The position numbers and the translations under genes were made by a program. Positions 24,529-33,029 of a stretch of DNA of 35,861 bases are shown here, piece by piece (the stretch's first letter is position 1; each line of letters begins with the position of its first letter). Under the pieces are notes generated by a model, which worked only from the letters and a program-made list of their open reading frames with translations, was not told the DNA's origin and made no database searches. Source of the stretch: Kiritimatiellia bacterium (GTDB taxonomy: Bacteria > Verrucomicrobiota > Kiritimatiellia > SLAD01); assembly GCA_007136425.1 (NCBI GenBank), contig SLGY01000200.1, positions 1 to 35,861 on the forward strand, given 5' to 3'.

Positions 24529-27500
24529 CTAGTCTACCGGCGCGGCCCGGGTACGCAGAAAAAGGTTCGGAACGGTATTGGTCAGATAAATATCCACCGG
24601 AGGTCCGCTGCCAAGCAGATCAAACCCGTACGGCTCCCAATCACCCGCTACAAGGTTCGTGCTCCATAGCACATCGTAGGTCCAACCCGCCTCCGTCACC
24701 GGGAACCGGATGCGTATTTCATCCTCCATCTCGGTGGATGACACATCAAAGTGCGGGCCGTACCGGCGATTGATGGTACGCGACGCGCTGTGTTGGACAC
24801 TTTCCAGCGGATCGCCGTCGATGGCGAGATCGGATACATAGACGTTGCGTTCCCAACCGCCGCCGGCATTGGAATTGAATACGCGAAACCGATCAATCAG
24901 CATTTCCGATGTGGTCGCCAGCGTCCCGGTAAACGACGTCCCGTTGGCCGAAAATACGTAGGTGTCAGAACCAATCAGTTCAAACACCAAGTCCAATCCG
25001 CCATCCGTCCAACCCATGCCCGTATCACGCGCCCCTCCAGCATCATTGATCGTGTAATTCGTAGCCAGCCCGATGAAGAAGAACTCAAACAGATCCTGAC
25101 CGAACCGATTCTGCATGCTGATGCCTACGGTACCACCTTCCTCAATCCAATTATTCTCAAAGCGAACGCGGAATTCATCGCCGACATGAAGGTGATCGGC
25201 AAACGGGCGCACGGCTTCGCTCAGCCCTCCGTCTTCGGCCCATAAGCCCCAAGCATACGGCAGTGTCACCTGATTCGTTTCACCGGACGCCAGGAAATGC
25301 CCCGCATTCTCGCTAGTCGCCGAAAGTTCCCAACCTCCGCCCCAGCCTTGCCCCCCGTTCTGGCCGTCCTGCCAACTGTCGCTGCCGACATACGTCTGGT
25401 TCGTCGCGCTGTCCCGCGCGCCGGCGTTCGGGTTCTCGGCAACGTTGGTGCCCGTGACGCGAAACAGGTTCGCGCCCACATCCAGCGGTAACGACGAAAC
25501 ATGCCAGTTGGTCGCTACCGGCATCACCCCGCTCGCTCCGGTCTTCTGGTTTTCCCAGTATAGTTCGCCTTCGAGACGCGACGCTTCTCCGGACACGTCA
25601 AAGACTGCTTGCGTGTAAGAAACCAGGATGTCCGATGTCGGATTGGTTATCTTTACACCGGTAAAGTCGGCGGCGACACATCCGGTGACGTACACCTGCC
25701 AGTCGTCATAGTCATTGTTGTCCCACACCCGTTCCGACAGATCGGGATTCCCGTCATGGAATACAAAGTCCAATTGCCAGGTCCCTGCCGGGATGGCATA
25801 GGACACGCTCCACACATCGTTCGTGACATGGGTCATGGGCAGGGTCTGAACATTGAGCCAATCGTTCCGACCGATCTGCAGGTTTATCGACGAAGCGTTG
25901 GTCAAGACGCCGTCGCGGACGTTGTATTGGATCGTGACAGGCTCGCATCCCTGGGGATAAGCCGGCGATACGGTGGCAAGCCCGGGCAGCCCCGCACAAT
26001 TACTGATCGCAAGGAGCCAGTTGCGCCCCTCGTTGGTGTCCCACACCGGATCCTCGTCCGCGCCGTCGAAGAAAGCCATGTTCAACTCATACGTGCCTTC
26101 AGGGACCTGGTAGGTCGTCGTCCATTCTCCGTTCCCCTGCTCGTTCATAGGAATGTCCAGCTCATCGAGCCAATCGTTATGTCCGAGATGCAGAACCACA
26201 TTGGTCGCTCCCGCCAAGGGCCCTTCCGCCGGATCGAAGATGATGCTGACCTCCACACAACCACTCGGCGCGGGCGGATCGGTCGACACCAGCCCCGTTC
26301 CCTGCGGCGGCGTGCGCGAGAATACTTGAAGGCTATAGCTGCCCATATTCACCGCACCTTCCCCCTGCGAGACCGTTACTTGATCCGATCCGACGCCGCC
26401 GAAATCGCTTCCGTACACCTGCGCGTCGCTATTGAAATGACTGTACCAGATCCCGTCCTCCGGGAATGCGATCATGTAATTATCGTTGGTCCATTCGGTA
26501 TGGGCAAAATTCGCCACCACCACCACGCCGTCTTCACCCGGCCCGTCGTACCAACGTTGATAGGCGATGACCTTATCCGCATTATTGACGTGATGCACGT
26601 CCACGCCGGCGCCCTGCAAACCGCGCGCCCCGCCGCGCAGATTGCGGCGCGTATGTATCAGGTCGGTATAGGCTTGAACGATCTCCGAAAAATCGTCCGC
26701 ACGTTCCCAGCGCAGCGGCGTGTCGTCATGAAAAGCCTGCGTTTCGAGCATCTCCTGCCCCTGGAAAATCATCGGGATGCCGGGCGTCGTCATAACGATG
26801 CCCGCCGCCAGCAGCGAGCGTTTACGCGCAAAGATATTCGTCCCGCCGCCGCCATCAATAACCGACGGGATACGCGTCCGTTCGTGATTGGCAGCAATGT
26901 AATCGTGCGCCTCGGAGAATACGACACGGTAATGCCCGAATCGACCGGGCCAGTGATTCACAAGCGACGCAACAAGGTTCATGTCCCGGTCAGCATCCGA
27001 CCCGGCCATGACAAGCCAGCGCAGATCCCAGAAGTAATCGACCGCCCATTGATTCTCGAAATTCATCAAGCCGTCGAAGGCATGATCCTCGGCGCCGCGC
27101 ACCACATAAGGGTACGTGTTGGCCAGCTCCGTATTGATGTCATCCAACATCTGTCGGGCTGTATCGTTGAATCCCCAATCCGAGTTGATGGTGTGGTAGA
27201 CGGAATCCCAGCGAAACCCGCCCACGCGATATTCTTCAACCCACATGAACATCTGGTCGCGGATAAAGTCCCGCACTTCGCTGCGCCCGTAATCGGGACG
27301 CGTGGAACCCCACGGCGTATGCGCGCGCTCGTCGTTATAGAAATAGATGCCGCCCAGATTATTCTGATACCATCCGTCAAAGCGCCAGAGGTCCAGATCG
27401 GTTGGCCCATAATGATTGTGTACCACGTCCATGAATACCGCGATATTGCGTTCGTGCGCCGCGTCCACGAATCGCTTCAAGGCATTGGGTCCGCCGTAAT

Positions 27501-28131
27501 CGCTTTCGATGGCGAACAGGTCGGACGGGTTATAGCCCCAACTGCGACCGCCGGCAAACTCGTTGACCGGCATGAGCTTGATGACGTTGATTCCCAGATC
27601 GCGGACGTGGTCCAGTCTTTCAATGGCATGGTCAAACGTGCTGGGCGGGTTCTGGCCTCCGAAAGTACCCAGATGCATCTGATAAATCACCAGATCTTCG
27701 CGCGCCGGTTTGGGAACATCTTCAAAGGGCATGCTCCAGTCAAAAGCGGCCGGATCATAGATGATCGAGTTCCCGACGGAATCGACCACCCGTCGCGCGC
27801 GCGGATCCCGGCGATCGAACGCGTCGTTGATCCGGTATTTATATTCCTGTCCGGGCGCAGCCCCGTTCACATCCACCGACCAGATGCCCCCGCCTTCGTC
27901 CACCATCGGGGTGGTCGCCCACCCGTTGAACTGGCCTTTCACACCGACCTCCGTCGCGTTCGGCGCCCATACGCGGAAGGTTACACGGTTGGCATTGGTA
28001 TCGACCATGGACCCGAGCTGACCGGGAAAGTTGGTCGACTGGGCCACGGCGGGTAGTGCAAAGAACAACGCCATGAAAAAAACGGCGCTCTTTAATACGG
28101 CTCGATGGTTCCAATCCGTTGTCATCGTCAT
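24529..28131 (-). CDS. Secreted GH13 alpha-amylase/branching-enzyme-like protein with starch-binding-like repeats
   Basis: 1200 residues. Signal peptide about 1-30 (FFALPAVAQ). CBM48-type N-domain about 45-130 (VTFRVWAPNATEVGVKGQFNGW). GH13 barrel about 145-480 with DVVHNHYG, GFRWDS (nucleophile D309), RGAEDH (acid/base E348) and FSEAHD (D410); the GYNPSDLFAIESDYGGP stretch resembles glycogen branching enzymes and trehalohydrolases. A C-domain follows. Two homologous segments about 620-815 resemble CBM25/26 modules (LHLGHNDWLDELDIPM and LQIGRNDWLNVQTLPM). Ig-like and jelly-roll-like modules end the protein, with no recognised sorting signal. It probably cuts or rearranges alpha-glucans outside the cytoplasm. 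AAGGAG lies 11 bases before the first ATG; the nearby second and third Met codons are alternatives. Confidence 0.88.
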   Translation of the reverse strand: MTMTTDWNHRAVLKSAVFFMALFFALPAVAQSTNFPGQLGSMVDTNANRVTFRVWAPNATEVGVKGQFNGWATTPMVDEGGGIWSVDVNGAAPGQEYKYRINDAFDRRDPRARRVVDSVGNSIIYDPAAFDWSMPFEDVPKPAREDLVIYQMHLGTFGGQNPPSTFDHAIERLDHVRDLGINVIKLMPVNEFAGGRSWGYNPSDLFAIESDYGGPNALKRFVDAAHERNIAVFMDVVHNHYGPTDLDLWRFDGWYQNNLGGIYFYNDERAHTPWGSTRPDYGRSEVRDFIRDQMFMWVEEYRVGGFRWDSVYHTINSDWGFNDTARQMLDDINTELANTYPYVVRGAEDHAFDGLMNFENQWAVDYFWDLRWLVMAGSDADRDMNLVASLVNHWPGRFGHYRVVFSEAHDYIAANHERTRIPSVIDGGGGTNIFARKRSLLAAGIVMTTPGIPMIFQGQEMLETQAFHDDTPLRWERADDFSEIVQAYTDLIHTRRNLRGGARGLQGAGVDVHHVNNADKVIAYQRWYDGPGEDGVVVVANFAHTEWTNDNYMIAFPEDGIWYSHFNSDAQVYGSDFGGVGSDQVTVSQGEGAVNMGSYSLQVFSRTPPQGTGLVSTDPPAPSGCVEVSIIFDPAEGPLAGATNVVLHLGHNDWLDELDIPMNEQGNGEWTTTYQVPEGTYELNMAFFDGADEDPVWDTNEGRNWLLAISNCAGLPGLATVSPAYPQGCEPVTIQYNVRDGVLTNASSINLQIGRNDWLNVQTLPMTHVTNDVWSVSYAIPAGTWQLDFVFHDGNPDLSERVWDNNDYDDWQVYVTGCVAADFTGVKITNPTSDILVSYTQAVFDVSGEASRLEGELYWENQKTGASGVMPVATNWHVSSLPLDVGANLFRVTGTNVAENPNAGARDSATNQTYVGSDSWQDGQNGGQGWGGGWELSATSENAGHFLASGETNQVTLPYAWGLWAEDGGLSEAVRPFADHLHVGDEFRVRFENNWIEEGGTVGISMQNRFGQDLFEFFFIGLATNYTINDAGGARDTGMGWTDGGLDLVFELIGSDTYVFSANGTSFTGTLATTSEMLIDRFRVFNSNAGGGWERNVYVSDLAIDGDPLESVQHSASRTINRRYGPHFDVSSTEMEDEIRIRFPVTEAGWTYDVLWSTNLVAGDWEPYGFDLLGSGPPVDIYLTNTVPNLFLRTRAAPVD

Positions 28132-28382
28132 CTTCAGTATTACTCCTTGCGGCCGGCATCCCGTTGAAAGACGGATCCCCGCATAAATTCTCCACGCCCT
28201 CAGGGCGTGTTGATTTCGTCAGGCGGAGGAAAAATGTCTATCGGCTTCTCAACAAGCTTAAGGGAGATAGGATAACCCATCGCCGCCCGAATGTAAAACG
28301 CTTAACTTTGGGAGGCTCTATACGCCATTTCAGCGCTCGCCGCAATGACATACGCGCACAAAAAGTCGGCATGAGCGAACCC
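28132..28382. other. Intergenic region with hairpin repeat
   Basis: Lies between two minus-strand genes. It holds a CACGCCC-TCA-GGGCGTG hairpin (28193-28209) in a context (aattctccacgcc) like that of a dispersed repeat; a related cacgcccttacgggcg lies near 23440. A promoter for the amylase gene probably lies close to 28132, but no clear consensus was seen. Confidence 0.4.
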
Positions 28383-29549
28383 TTACTCCTCCACGCGCTC
28401 GATCCGGAAGATGCCGCCGTCGCGCGCGTCCGTCGTGAACCAGATGTTTCCGTCCGGCCCCTGCGCCACCTCGCGAATCCGGCCCAGTTCATCACGCAAG
28501 AGCGCCTCCTGATGAACGACCTCTTCCCCGTCCAGCACAACCCGCCGAATATGTTGTTGCACCAGCGCACCGATAAACAGGTTCCCCTCCCATTCGGGGA
28601 ACTGGCCGTCCCGATGTTGCGCCATGCCGCACGGCGCAATCGAGGGCGTCCAATGTACCACCGGATCCACGATATCATCCCGTTCATCGGGGAATACACC
28701 GATCCGGCCGCCACGATACTCTTCCCCGTACGTTGCCAGCGGCCAGCCATAGTTCAGGCCGGGCCGAATCACATGCAACGCGTCGCCCCCACGCGGCCCG
28801 TGTTCGTGTGTCCACAGGAGGCCCGTGGTCGAATCGAAAATCATGCCCTGCTGATTACGATGCCCATACGAATAGATCTCCGGATGAGCGCCGGGCTCAT
28901 CGACAAACGGATTATCTTCAGGCACACGCCCGTCGTCATAAAGCCGGACGACCTTGCCGTGGTGTGTGTCCAGCTGCTGGACCCGATCTCTTTGACCGCG
29001 GTCACCGAGCGTCACATAAAGGTAACCCTCATCATCAAATGCAAATCGGCTGCCGAAATGCGCGCCGCTCCGCGGCGTCGCCGATTCCATCTCGAAGATG
29101 ACTTCCACATCGTGCAACGCCTCACCTTCAAGTCGCGCACGCGCCACGCGCATACCGATCCCGCCGTCATAGTCGGCGGCATAACTGAAATAGATCCATC
29201 CATTGTCAGAGAAATCCGGGTGCTGCATCACATCCAGCAAGCCGCCCTGGCCGAAGGACAGGACGGTCGGCACGCCGCCGACCGAAATCATGCGGTCGCC
29301 CTCAAGCACCCACATTCGACCGGGGCGCTCCGTCACGAGGATGCGTCCGTCCGGCAAGAATTCCAACGCCCACGGATGTGCCAAGCCGCTAACGACTTCT
29401 ACCACGCGAAACACGACTTCTTCGGATTCAACGCGGTCAATGACCACACGTTCGTCCACAACCGGCCCGGCAGCCGCGACGCAACCGGCAAAAAGCAAGA
29501 TAATGACCATTGGCAACTTCTTCACGGGGGTACACTCGCCTCGACGCAT
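28383..29549 (-). CDS. PQQ-dependent sugar dehydrogenase lipoprotein (aldose dehydrogenase type)
   Basis: The ORF track begins at 29639, inside a palindrome. The ATG at 29549 (MRRGECTP) or a GTG at 29525 puts the lipobox LFAGC near the N-terminus; 388 residues are counted from 29549. The beta-propeller carries family signatures: GLAHPWALEFLPDGRILVTE, GGLLDVMQHPDF, YVTLGDRGQRD, IYSYGHRNQQGM, LLWTHEHGPRGGDALH and GLNYGWPLATYGEEY. Such enzymes oxidise aldose sugars at C1 using pyrroloquinoline quinone and calcium and pass electrons to the respiratory chain. The lipid anchor would hold it at the outer face of a membrane. It stands next to the secreted GH13 enzyme and could oxidise released sugars. 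PQQ synthesis genes are not in the window. Confidence 0.88.
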   Translation of the reverse strand: MRRGECTPVKKLPMVIILLFAGCVAAAGPVVDERVVIDRVESEEVVFRVVEVVSGLAHPWALEFLPDGRILVTERPGRMWVLEGDRMISVGGVPTVLSFGQGGLLDVMQHPDFSDNGWIYFSYAADYDGGIGMRVARARLEGEALHDVEVIFEMESATPRSGAHFGSRFAFDDEGYLYVTLGDRGQRDRVQQLDTHHGKVVRLYDDGRVPEDNPFVDEPGAHPEIYSYGHRNQQGMIFDSTTGLLWTHEHGPRGGDALHVIRPGLNYGWPLATYGEEYRGGRIGVFPDERDDIVDPVVHWTPSIAPCGMAQHRDGQFPEWEGNLFIGALVQQHIRRVVLDGEEVVHQEALLRDELGRIREVAQGPDGNIWFTTDARDGGIFRIERVEE

Positions 29550-29591
29550 CCGTTCGTCAACCCCATACCCCCCCGCAGTCCCGCCCCCGTC

Positions 29592-29623
29592 GCTATCCCA
29601 CACTTTGCAAAGTGTGGGATAGC
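29592..29623. repeat. 32-bp perfect palindrome
   Basis: GCTATCCCACACTTTG is followed immediately by its exact reverse complement, giving 16-bp arms with no loop. It lies between the divergent PQQ dehydrogenase and PEP-CTERM genes, about 45 bases outside the dehydrogenase start. Neither strand has a T-run after it. An operator or a palindromic mobile repeat are both possible. Confidence 0.85.
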
Positions 29624-29686
29624 CATAGAGTCGAGGCAAGCGGCGGACGTGACCGAAAAGCCTATGAAAAATAGGAGCGATTGGGG

Positions 29687-29714
29687 TTGACGCACCAACT
29701 GAGCAGCTTAAACT
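29687..29714 (+). promoter_or_regulatory. Candidate promoter giving a leaderless transcript
   Basis: TTGACG (29687-29692) and TAAACT (29709-29714) are 16 bases apart. The ATG of the PEP-CTERM gene starts 7 bases after the -10 element, the normal distance to a transcription start. No Shine-Dalgarno sequence precedes that ATG. The -10 match is only four of six. Confidence 0.4.
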
Positions 29715-29720
29715 GGCGTA

Positions 29721-30476
29721 ATGAATCGCCTGACCCTTATATCAGGGATGCTTTTGGTTGTGGCACTGTGGGCCGGACCGGCGCATGGCACGCTCAGTTA
29801 CGGGCTCGTGGTTGACGACGAGGATATCGCCTTCCATACGGAGGTCGTCGATATCGGGGGCGATTTCTACTATGAATCGTTTCACGTCTTCGCCGGCACG
29901 GGGATAGTTGCATTCGATCCCCCCGAGTTCATCTCCGGGGCCGAGCTGCCCCCGGTCACGGCGGACCTCGACGATTTTTTTGAGATCGAGTTCACCTTGA
30001 GTGCCCCTCCCGGCGAGTATTTTGAGATCAATACACCGGCTACGGCAGAGGACGTGATTTTCGAAGTCGACATGTGGTACGGGGACGGGAGCATCACGCT
30101 CCTGCAGGATGAAGATAAAGACATCCTCCTCGACGGCGCTCCGTACGAAGACTTCTCATTCGGGCCTAGCGGCGTGGATCCCGGCGGAGAGGACTGGTTC
30201 TTCAACGGCGAAGCCGAATTGCTTGGCGGCCAACAACTGACATTCGAAACGCTGACCCTGACCCTCGATTACAGCTCCTTGAATATGACCAATACCGACA
30301 CCGTTACCATCGAACCACGCGACAGCGCCAGCATCTCAATCTCCAGCCTGCACCCGGTTGCGGAAGGCGAACCGGACCCCTTCGTCCAGGTCGTTCCCGA
30401 ACCCGGCACACTCGCCCTCCTCGCGCTGGCCGGCGCGCTCCTCCTCGGCATACGCGCCCACGCTCCACGCAGGTAA
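29721..30476 (+). CDS. PEP-CTERM sorting domain protein
   Basis: A 251-residue exported protein. The signal peptide is MNRLTLISGMLLVVALWAGPAHG. The mature part is acidic, aspartate- and glutamate-rich and predicted beta-sandwich-like (ADLDDFFEIEFTLSAPPGEYFEI). The C-terminus has the full tripartite sorting tag: VVPEPG, a hydrophobic helix (TLALLALAGALLLGI) and a basic tail (RAHAPRR). Exosortase (EpsH family) should cut and transfer it to the cell surface or extracellular matrix; no exosortase gene is in the window. The adhesin or matrix role is inferred from the family. It is followed 42 bases later by the acetyltransferase gene. Confidence 0.9.
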   Translation: MNRLTLISGMLLVVALWAGPAHGTLSYGLVVDDEDIAFHTEVVDIGGDFYYESFHVFAGTGIVAFDPPEFISGAELPPVTADLDDFFEIEFTLSAPPGEYFEINTPATAEDVIFEVDMWYGDGSITLLQDEDKDILLDGAPYEDFSFGPSGVDPGGEDWFFNGEAELLGGQQLTFETLTLTLDYSSLNMTNTDTVTIEPRDSASISISSLHPVAEGEPDPFVQVVPEPGTLALLALAGALLLGIRAHAPRR

Positions 30477-30518
30477 GGATTGCTCCCGGCCGCCCGGACC
30501 GCGTATAAGACGCGTGCC

Positions 30519-31112
30519 ATGAATTCTCCATCCATCCAGATGGTGCAGGGGCCCGATGTCCTGCCTTTCGTCGATGATCTCGCCCGCCTGCGTATCGAGG
30601 TTTTCCGCGAGTTCCCCTACCTCTACGACGGAGATATGGACTACGAGCAAAGGTATCTGCGAAATTACTGCCGGTCCCCTGAAAGCATCTTTGTCATCGC
30701 GCGCGCGGATGATCAGGTCATCGGTGTTGCCACCGGCGTCCCATTGCGGGACGAAACGGACGAATTCAAGCAACCGTTCATCACATCAGGACTTGATCCC
30801 GAAACGATCTTCTATTTCGGGGAGTCCGTGTTGCAGCGCCATTATCGTGGACAAGGCTTGGGCGTCCGCTTCATCGAAGCACGGGAAAACTATGCCCGAT
30901 CGCTCAGCCGTTTTACGCATACCGCGTTCTGTGCCGTGGACCGGCCCGCCGATCATCAGCGGCGTCCGCCGGACTTCGTCCCGCTCGACGCCTTCTGGCG
31001 CAAACGCGGTTACGAGAAACAACCGCATCTGCGCACAACCTTCGCCTGGCGCGATCTGGATGAGAAAACGGAATCGCCGAAACCGATGACGTTCTGGCTC
31101 AAGCGACTGTAG
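30519..31112 (+). CDS. GNAT-family N-acetyltransferase
   Basis: The ORF track starts at a TTG at 30480; the ATG at 30519 (MNSPSIQMVQGPD) is preferred because the residues before it look random. The 197-residue protein has the GNAT core: VLPFVDDLARLRIEVFREFPYLYDGD, the strand IFVIARADDQVIGVATG, and the acetyl-CoA-binding loop QRHYRGQGLGVRFIEARENYAR (the R/Q-x-x-G-x-G/A motif). The acceptor substrate is unknown. No Shine-Dalgarno sequence is clear, and the gene may be read through from the PEP-CTERM gene. Confidence 0.85.
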   Translation: MNSPSIQMVQGPDVLPFVDDLARLRIEVFREFPYLYDGDMDYEQRYLRNYCRSPESIFVIARADDQVIGVATGVPLRDETDEFKQPFITSGLDPETIFYFGESVLQRHYRGQGLGVRFIEARENYARSLSRFTHTAFCAVDRPADHQRRPPDFVPLDAFWRKRGYEKQPHLRTTFAWRDLDEKTESPKPMTFWLKRL

Positions 31113-31133
31113 GGAAGGATCGCTGATTCACCA

Positions 31134-31169
31134 CCTTCGGCCACCGCGTTACCGCGGCAGCTACAGTTA
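31134..31169. repeat. 36-bp dispersed repeat, copy 1
   Basis: CCTTCGGCCACCGCGTTACC... is identical over 36 bases with 33505-33540, then both sides diverge. It contains a CCGCG-TTAC-CGCGG hairpin. This copy follows the acetyltransferase gene. Confidence 0.85.
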
Positions 31170-31170
31170 A

Positions 31171-31218
31171 TCGAACTTTGAACGTTCAATGTTGAGCGTT
31201 GGATGTTGGACGTTCAGT
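31171..31218. repeat. 14-bp periodic repeat, copy 1
   Basis: Units beginning GTTC/GTTG (GTTCAATGTTGAGC, GTTGGATGTTGGAC, GTTCAGTC) follow one another every 14 bases. The same block occurs at 35011-35080. Such blocks (translated by chance as SMLSVRCW...) are intergenic and non-coding. Confidence 0.75.
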
Positions 31219-31440
31219 CTTCCTGTCCCCGTTAGGGGTCGCGCCTTGTGCGTTGAAGGAGTCCGGATGCGTACCGGCTTTGATTCGTGAACGGCTGATG
31301 CGATCGTGACAGGGGCGGGGCCGGCATCTTTCCAGTCGAAAACATTTCAGAAGCGCTGCCTCCAGAGCTTGACGGCCACCCACGGATGTTGGCACCCTCG
31401 TACCATGAAAAGAACACGATCAACCATCTTGGAGGAACAA

Positions 31441-32724
31441 ATGCGATCCCTCACCGATAAACGCCCCGGAAGTAATTTCTTATCAGGTCTTTTATTCCGC
31501 CCTGTCCTGGCACTGGCGCTGCTGCTGACCATCGGTTGCGGTGACCGGCGCGAGCCGGACGATGCCTATCAGGCGCCCGCGCCGGAGGTCGAGGAGGAGC
31601 CGCCGGTTGCCGATCCGCAGCCGGAGACCATGCCAGAGCTGCCGGGCGAAGGGGAAGGGCTCTACGTCGGCGCCGTGTATAACGATCAGGAAATGGAATT
31701 ACGTCTCCGTTTTCCCACCGACCAGCCGATCTGGTATCACCAGTATCTGGTTTATCGGGACGGCGAATGGGTACGGTACGGCTCGGGCAGCGACGGGCCG
31801 GACGAGCACGGACTGTACGAAGATCGCATCTCGGTGATGTGGGACGATGGTTCGGTGGCCGGATTCGATCAACTGGGCGGCTTCGCGACCGTGCACCAAG
31901 GCATGCGCAGTACGCGCAGTGCCGTCGACGCGGACGCGGTGCGCGAACACCCGTATCTGGGGGAAGAACTGGGTCGCAGCGATGTGCGCAAATTCATTGC
32001 CGAATCACGCGATGATGCGGACCCGAACGAGCTGTGGCGCGCGGTTCGACCCGAGGAGGAGCTACAGGCGTTGCGCGAGGCCGGCACCTTCCTCGATCTA
32101 TGGCAATGGCGCGCGCACCGTTCCCATCCGGTCGGATACGCCGACAACGGCTATGTGCTCGACTACCGGCACAGCGCCGCCGGACGTTCGATGTATACCG
32201 ATAACGTGAATGCGGAAACCGGCGAGCCGCAATGGATGTATGACGTCGAGCAGGTCGGCCTGCACGCGTTGCGCTTTGATCAGTTGGTAGCGCGGGCGTA
32301 TGACCAGGATGATCCCTATTTCCTGAGCGAAACGATTGCTGTGCCCTTTGATCCTGATCATCCGTGGGAAGAGGGCGATGCGATACCGCACCGGCTCTTA
32401 CGGGAACCGGACGGCAGTCGCGGCGCGATCCGGGCACGGGGCGGCTATCAGGATGGCGCCTGGCAGATTGCGCTGACGCGCTCGCTGACCGCGCCGGACC
32501 CATTGGACAGCAAGCACTTTGTCGACGGAGAGCAATATCACGTCGCCTTTGCAGTGCATACCGGCGGGACCGGGGCCAAACATCATCTGGTCACCATGCC
32601 GGTAACGTTCGGTTTCGGCGTCGAGGCGGATATTACGGCGCAACGCGTCGAGGGGCCGCTGGACGAGGCGGAAGCGGAATGGCACAGCCTGCCCCTGTTC
32701 CATCCCGGCGACCCGACGCACTAA
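31441..32724 (+). CDS. Ethylbenzene dehydrogenase-like heme-binding lipoprotein
   Basis: The ORF track start (31306) is replaced by the ATG at 31441, behind TTGGAGGAACAA, giving 427 residues. The signal peptide ends in lipobox LLTIGCGD, followed by a Pro/Glu-rich tether (PEVEEEPPVADPQPE). The body shows the layout of ethylbenzene dehydrogenase-related domains, i.e. the heme b-binding gamma-type subunit of DMSO-reductase-family enzymes: an opening LYVGAVYNDQEMELRLRF, the conserved RISVMWDDGS, LDLWQWRAHRSHPVGYADNGYV and a closing VTFGF. The expected molybdopterin and iron-sulfur partners are not in the window, so it may serve as a periplasmic or surface electron-transfer protein on its own. The family call is by eye. 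Confidence 0.6.
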   Translation: MRSLTDKRPGSNFLSGLLFRPVLALALLLTIGCGDRREPDDAYQAPAPEVEEEPPVADPQPETMPELPGEGEGLYVGAVYNDQEMELRLRFPTDQPIWYHQYLVYRDGEWVRYGSGSDGPDEHGLYEDRISVMWDDGSVAGFDQLGGFATVHQGMRSTRSAVDADAVREHPYLGEELGRSDVRKFIAESRDDADPNELWRAVRPEEELQALREAGTFLDLWQWRAHRSHPVGYADNGYVLDYRHSAAGRSMYTDNVNAETGEPQWMYDVEQVGLHALRFDQLVARAYDQDDPYFLSETIAVPFDPDHPWEEGDAIPHRLLREPDGSRGAIRARGGYQDGAWQIALTRSLTAPDPLDSKHFVDGEQYHVAFAVHTGGTGAKHHLVTMPVTFGFGVEADITAQRVEGPLDEAEAEWHSLPLFHPGDPTH

Positions 32725-32762
32725 GGGGCTCAACAAGACGATGGGATTCGTTTGTTCGCCAC

Positions 32763-33029
32763 CTACTCGTAATGTGTCCACATCCGGATCACTTTCACCG
32801 TCTTGATCTCCGGGATTACTTGGTACACCAATCGATGCTGTATGTTGATCCGCCGGGAACAGGCTCCTGACAAGTCCCCAACAAGCTTCTCATACGGAGG
32901 TGGATTCTGGTACGGATCCCTTTCCAACACGTTAAGCAGGTTCTGCGCCGCAGGCTTCAAACCCGAGCGTACGAGCTTCTTGGCATCGCGCTTTGCCTGC
33001 TTTGTGTAGACAAGCGTCCAGCTCACCAA
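32763..33029 (-). CDS. yoeB: YoeB/Txe-type mRNA interferase toxin
   Basis: An 88-residue RelE-superfamily toxin. Matches to YoeB include LVYTKQAKRDAKKL, PYEKLVGDLSGACSRRINIQHRLVYQV and the C-terminal VKVIRMWTHYE. The arginine in SRRIN, the H in QHRLVY and the near-terminal H-Y pair lie where YoeB keeps its catalytic residues. The glutamate of PYEKL also fits. Such toxins cut mRNA at the ribosome. The start overlaps the antitoxin stop by 7 bases, as usual for co-translated pairs. Confidence 0.88.
   Translation of the reverse strand: MVSWTLVYTKQAKRDAKKLVRSGLKPAAQNLLNVLERDPYQNPPPYEKLVGDLSGACSRRINIQHRLVYQVIPEIKTVKVIRMWTHYE

Larger units (their letters stand above)
31113..31440. other. Repeat-bearing intergenic region
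   Basis: About 330 bases. It holds a 36-base repeat shared with 33505-33540 (31134-31169), a 14-base-period repeat shared with 35011-35080 (31171-31218), a CCCC-GTTA-GGGG hairpin near 31227, and the leader of the next gene with GGAGG at its end. Chance ORFs on both strands were discarded. Confidence 0.6.

Noticed and set aside
25609-28056. 815-residue plus-strand ORF opposite the amylase gene
   Set aside because: It is the antisense shadow of a GC-rich gene. The minus-strand frame has a signal peptide, GH13 catalytic motifs and domain repeats, while the plus-strand product has only histidine/arginine-rich low-information sequence.
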